The notes beneath the pieces are model-generated. The model did not search any database, had not been told where the DNA came from, and saw only the letters and a list, made by a program, of their open reading frames with translations. Below, in pieces: positions 63,418-64,000 of a stretch of 64,000 nt of DNA. The stretch lies in the NCBI GenBank assembly GCA_963777975.1, contig CAVZSO010000006.1:62001-126000 (forward strand), given 5' to 3'. Origin of the DNA: CSP1-4 sp963777975. Lineage in GTDB: Bacteria; Chloroflexota; Limnocylindria; Limnocylindrales; CSP1-4. How positions within the stretch are numbered: the stretch's first letter is position 1; each line of letters begins with the position of its first letter. A program made the translations under genes and the position numbers.

Positions 63418-64000
63418 CTAGTCGGGCGCACCATCGCGATAGGACCCGACGCGCTGTGCGATGCTCGGTTCGACGAACCGGCGGACGCGTTCGCGGACCA
63501 TCCGCGCGACCACGGCGGCACGGTCCGGGACGCCGGTGAGGCCGGGTGCCTCGACCACCAGCGAGCCGGCCGCGGCCGCGACGCGAAGGTCGAGCAGCCC
63601 ACGCTGGCGCCCGCCGAGGTTGCGATGGACCGCGGTGGCCAGAAGCGACGACAGGAAGGTATCGCCCGCCCCCGTGGGATCGACCTCCTCGTCGGACTCG
63701 GCGGAGCGATAGCGGAGGGTCTCGTGACCGTCGTCACCGAGGGCGATGAGGAGGCCGCCCTCGTGACCCTGGGTGATGAGCAGCCGACCATGCGGGGCGA
63801 GCAGCGGGAAGAGCGCCTCCAGCGGAGTGGCAGGATCGAGGTCGTGGTGGCTGGCACCGACGAGGTCCGCTCGGCGCAGGAGTGGCGACGGGCTGGGCGC
63901 CTTGCGCGTGACGCGCTCACCGGCCACCAGGCGGCGCAGGGATCCTTGCCAGGCGATGGCGACGAAGGCCCGCTCCGGGATGACCGAGGCCCAATCGTCG
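63418..64000 (-). CDS. PfkB-family carbohydrate kinase (5' end beyond window)
   Basis: C-terminal part of a ribokinase-like sugar kinase, truncated at the window edge. Visible are RADLVGASHHDLDP, HGRLLITQGHEGGLLIALGD and the catalytic anion-hole motif EEVDPTGAGDTFLSSLLATA with the base Asp. The stop is at 63418 and the open frame runs to base 64000, including WASVIPERAFVAIAWQGSLR upstream. It converges on the ABC ATPase gene with 9 bases between. It could phosphorylate the sugar or polyol brought in by that importer, which is inference from position. Confidence 0.85.
   Translation of the reverse strand, partial: DDWASVIPERAFVAIAWQGSLRRLVAGERVTRKAPSPSPLLRRADLVGASHHDLDPATPLEALFPLLAPHGRLLITQGHEGGLLIALGDDGHETLRYRSAESDEEVDPTGAGDTFLSSLLATAVHRNLGGRQRGLLDLRVAAAAGSLVVEAPGLTGVPDRAAVVARMVRERVRRFVEPSIAQRVGSYRDGAPD

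Overview
This is a high-GC bacterial chromosome segment. It carries a bacterial tRNA amidotransferase (gatCAB), aspS, hisS, murE, murJ, topA, ftsH, rel and a tRNA-Met, and shows no phage, transposon, CRISPR or rRNA signature. Gene content and style suggest a member of the Chloroflexota, perhaps Limnocylindria-like. The pointers are a BMP-type nucleoside transporter, a type-2 TrpB, several FemX-like genes beside murE/murJ, GTG/TTG starts, ATGA/GTGA overlaps and probable leaderless promoters. That placement is inference from style, not from a marker-gene tree.

Layout. 0-6.3 kb (minus): a BMP-family ABC importer (lipoprotein, double ATPase, two permeases) followed by an EamA transporter. 6.4-17.4 kb: a CoA-binding protein, then gatB, an aminotransferase, an SRPBCC membrane protein, gatA, gatC, aspS, a second EamA transporter and hisS. 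17.4-20.6 kb: two tandem, translationally coupled receptor-type Ser/Thr kinases with related ectodomains. 21-33.3 kb (minus): rel, femX, murE, femX, femX, murJ, xerC/D-like and topA, mostly overlapping head to tail; this joins peptidoglycan precursor synthesis, bridge building, flipping, chromosome-dimer resolution and supercoiling. 33.3-43 kb: an Ig-like/CAP secreted protein, dprA, yifB/comM, a response regulator-CpaE fusion, an SPFH-NfeD membrane pair, a Nudix protein and tyrA. 43.5-51.4 kb: a zinc ribbon, trpB2, thpR, ppa, a DnaB-like ATPase, an M20 peptidase, ftsH and tRNA-Met. 51.5-59.2 kb (mostly plus): an ABC1 kinase fused to a YvlD/holin-like membrane domain, a polytopic membrane protein, a DivIC-like protein (minus), and mrfA-mrfB, a UvrA-independent DNA repair pair behind a good promoter and an SOS-box-like palindrome. 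59.2-64 kb: a Gfo/Idh/MocA dehydrogenase with a single-NBD sugar/polyol ABC importer and a convergent, truncated PfkB kinase.

Sequence quality matters here. At least sixteen genes carry 1-nt frame breaks, including essential ones (murE, rel, tyrA), often near short G/C runs and most densely at 0.4-3.3 kb. I read these mainly as sequencing/assembly indels rather than decay. I give the full extent of each broken gene and say where the frame switches. No gene-free stretch exceeds about 180 bases.
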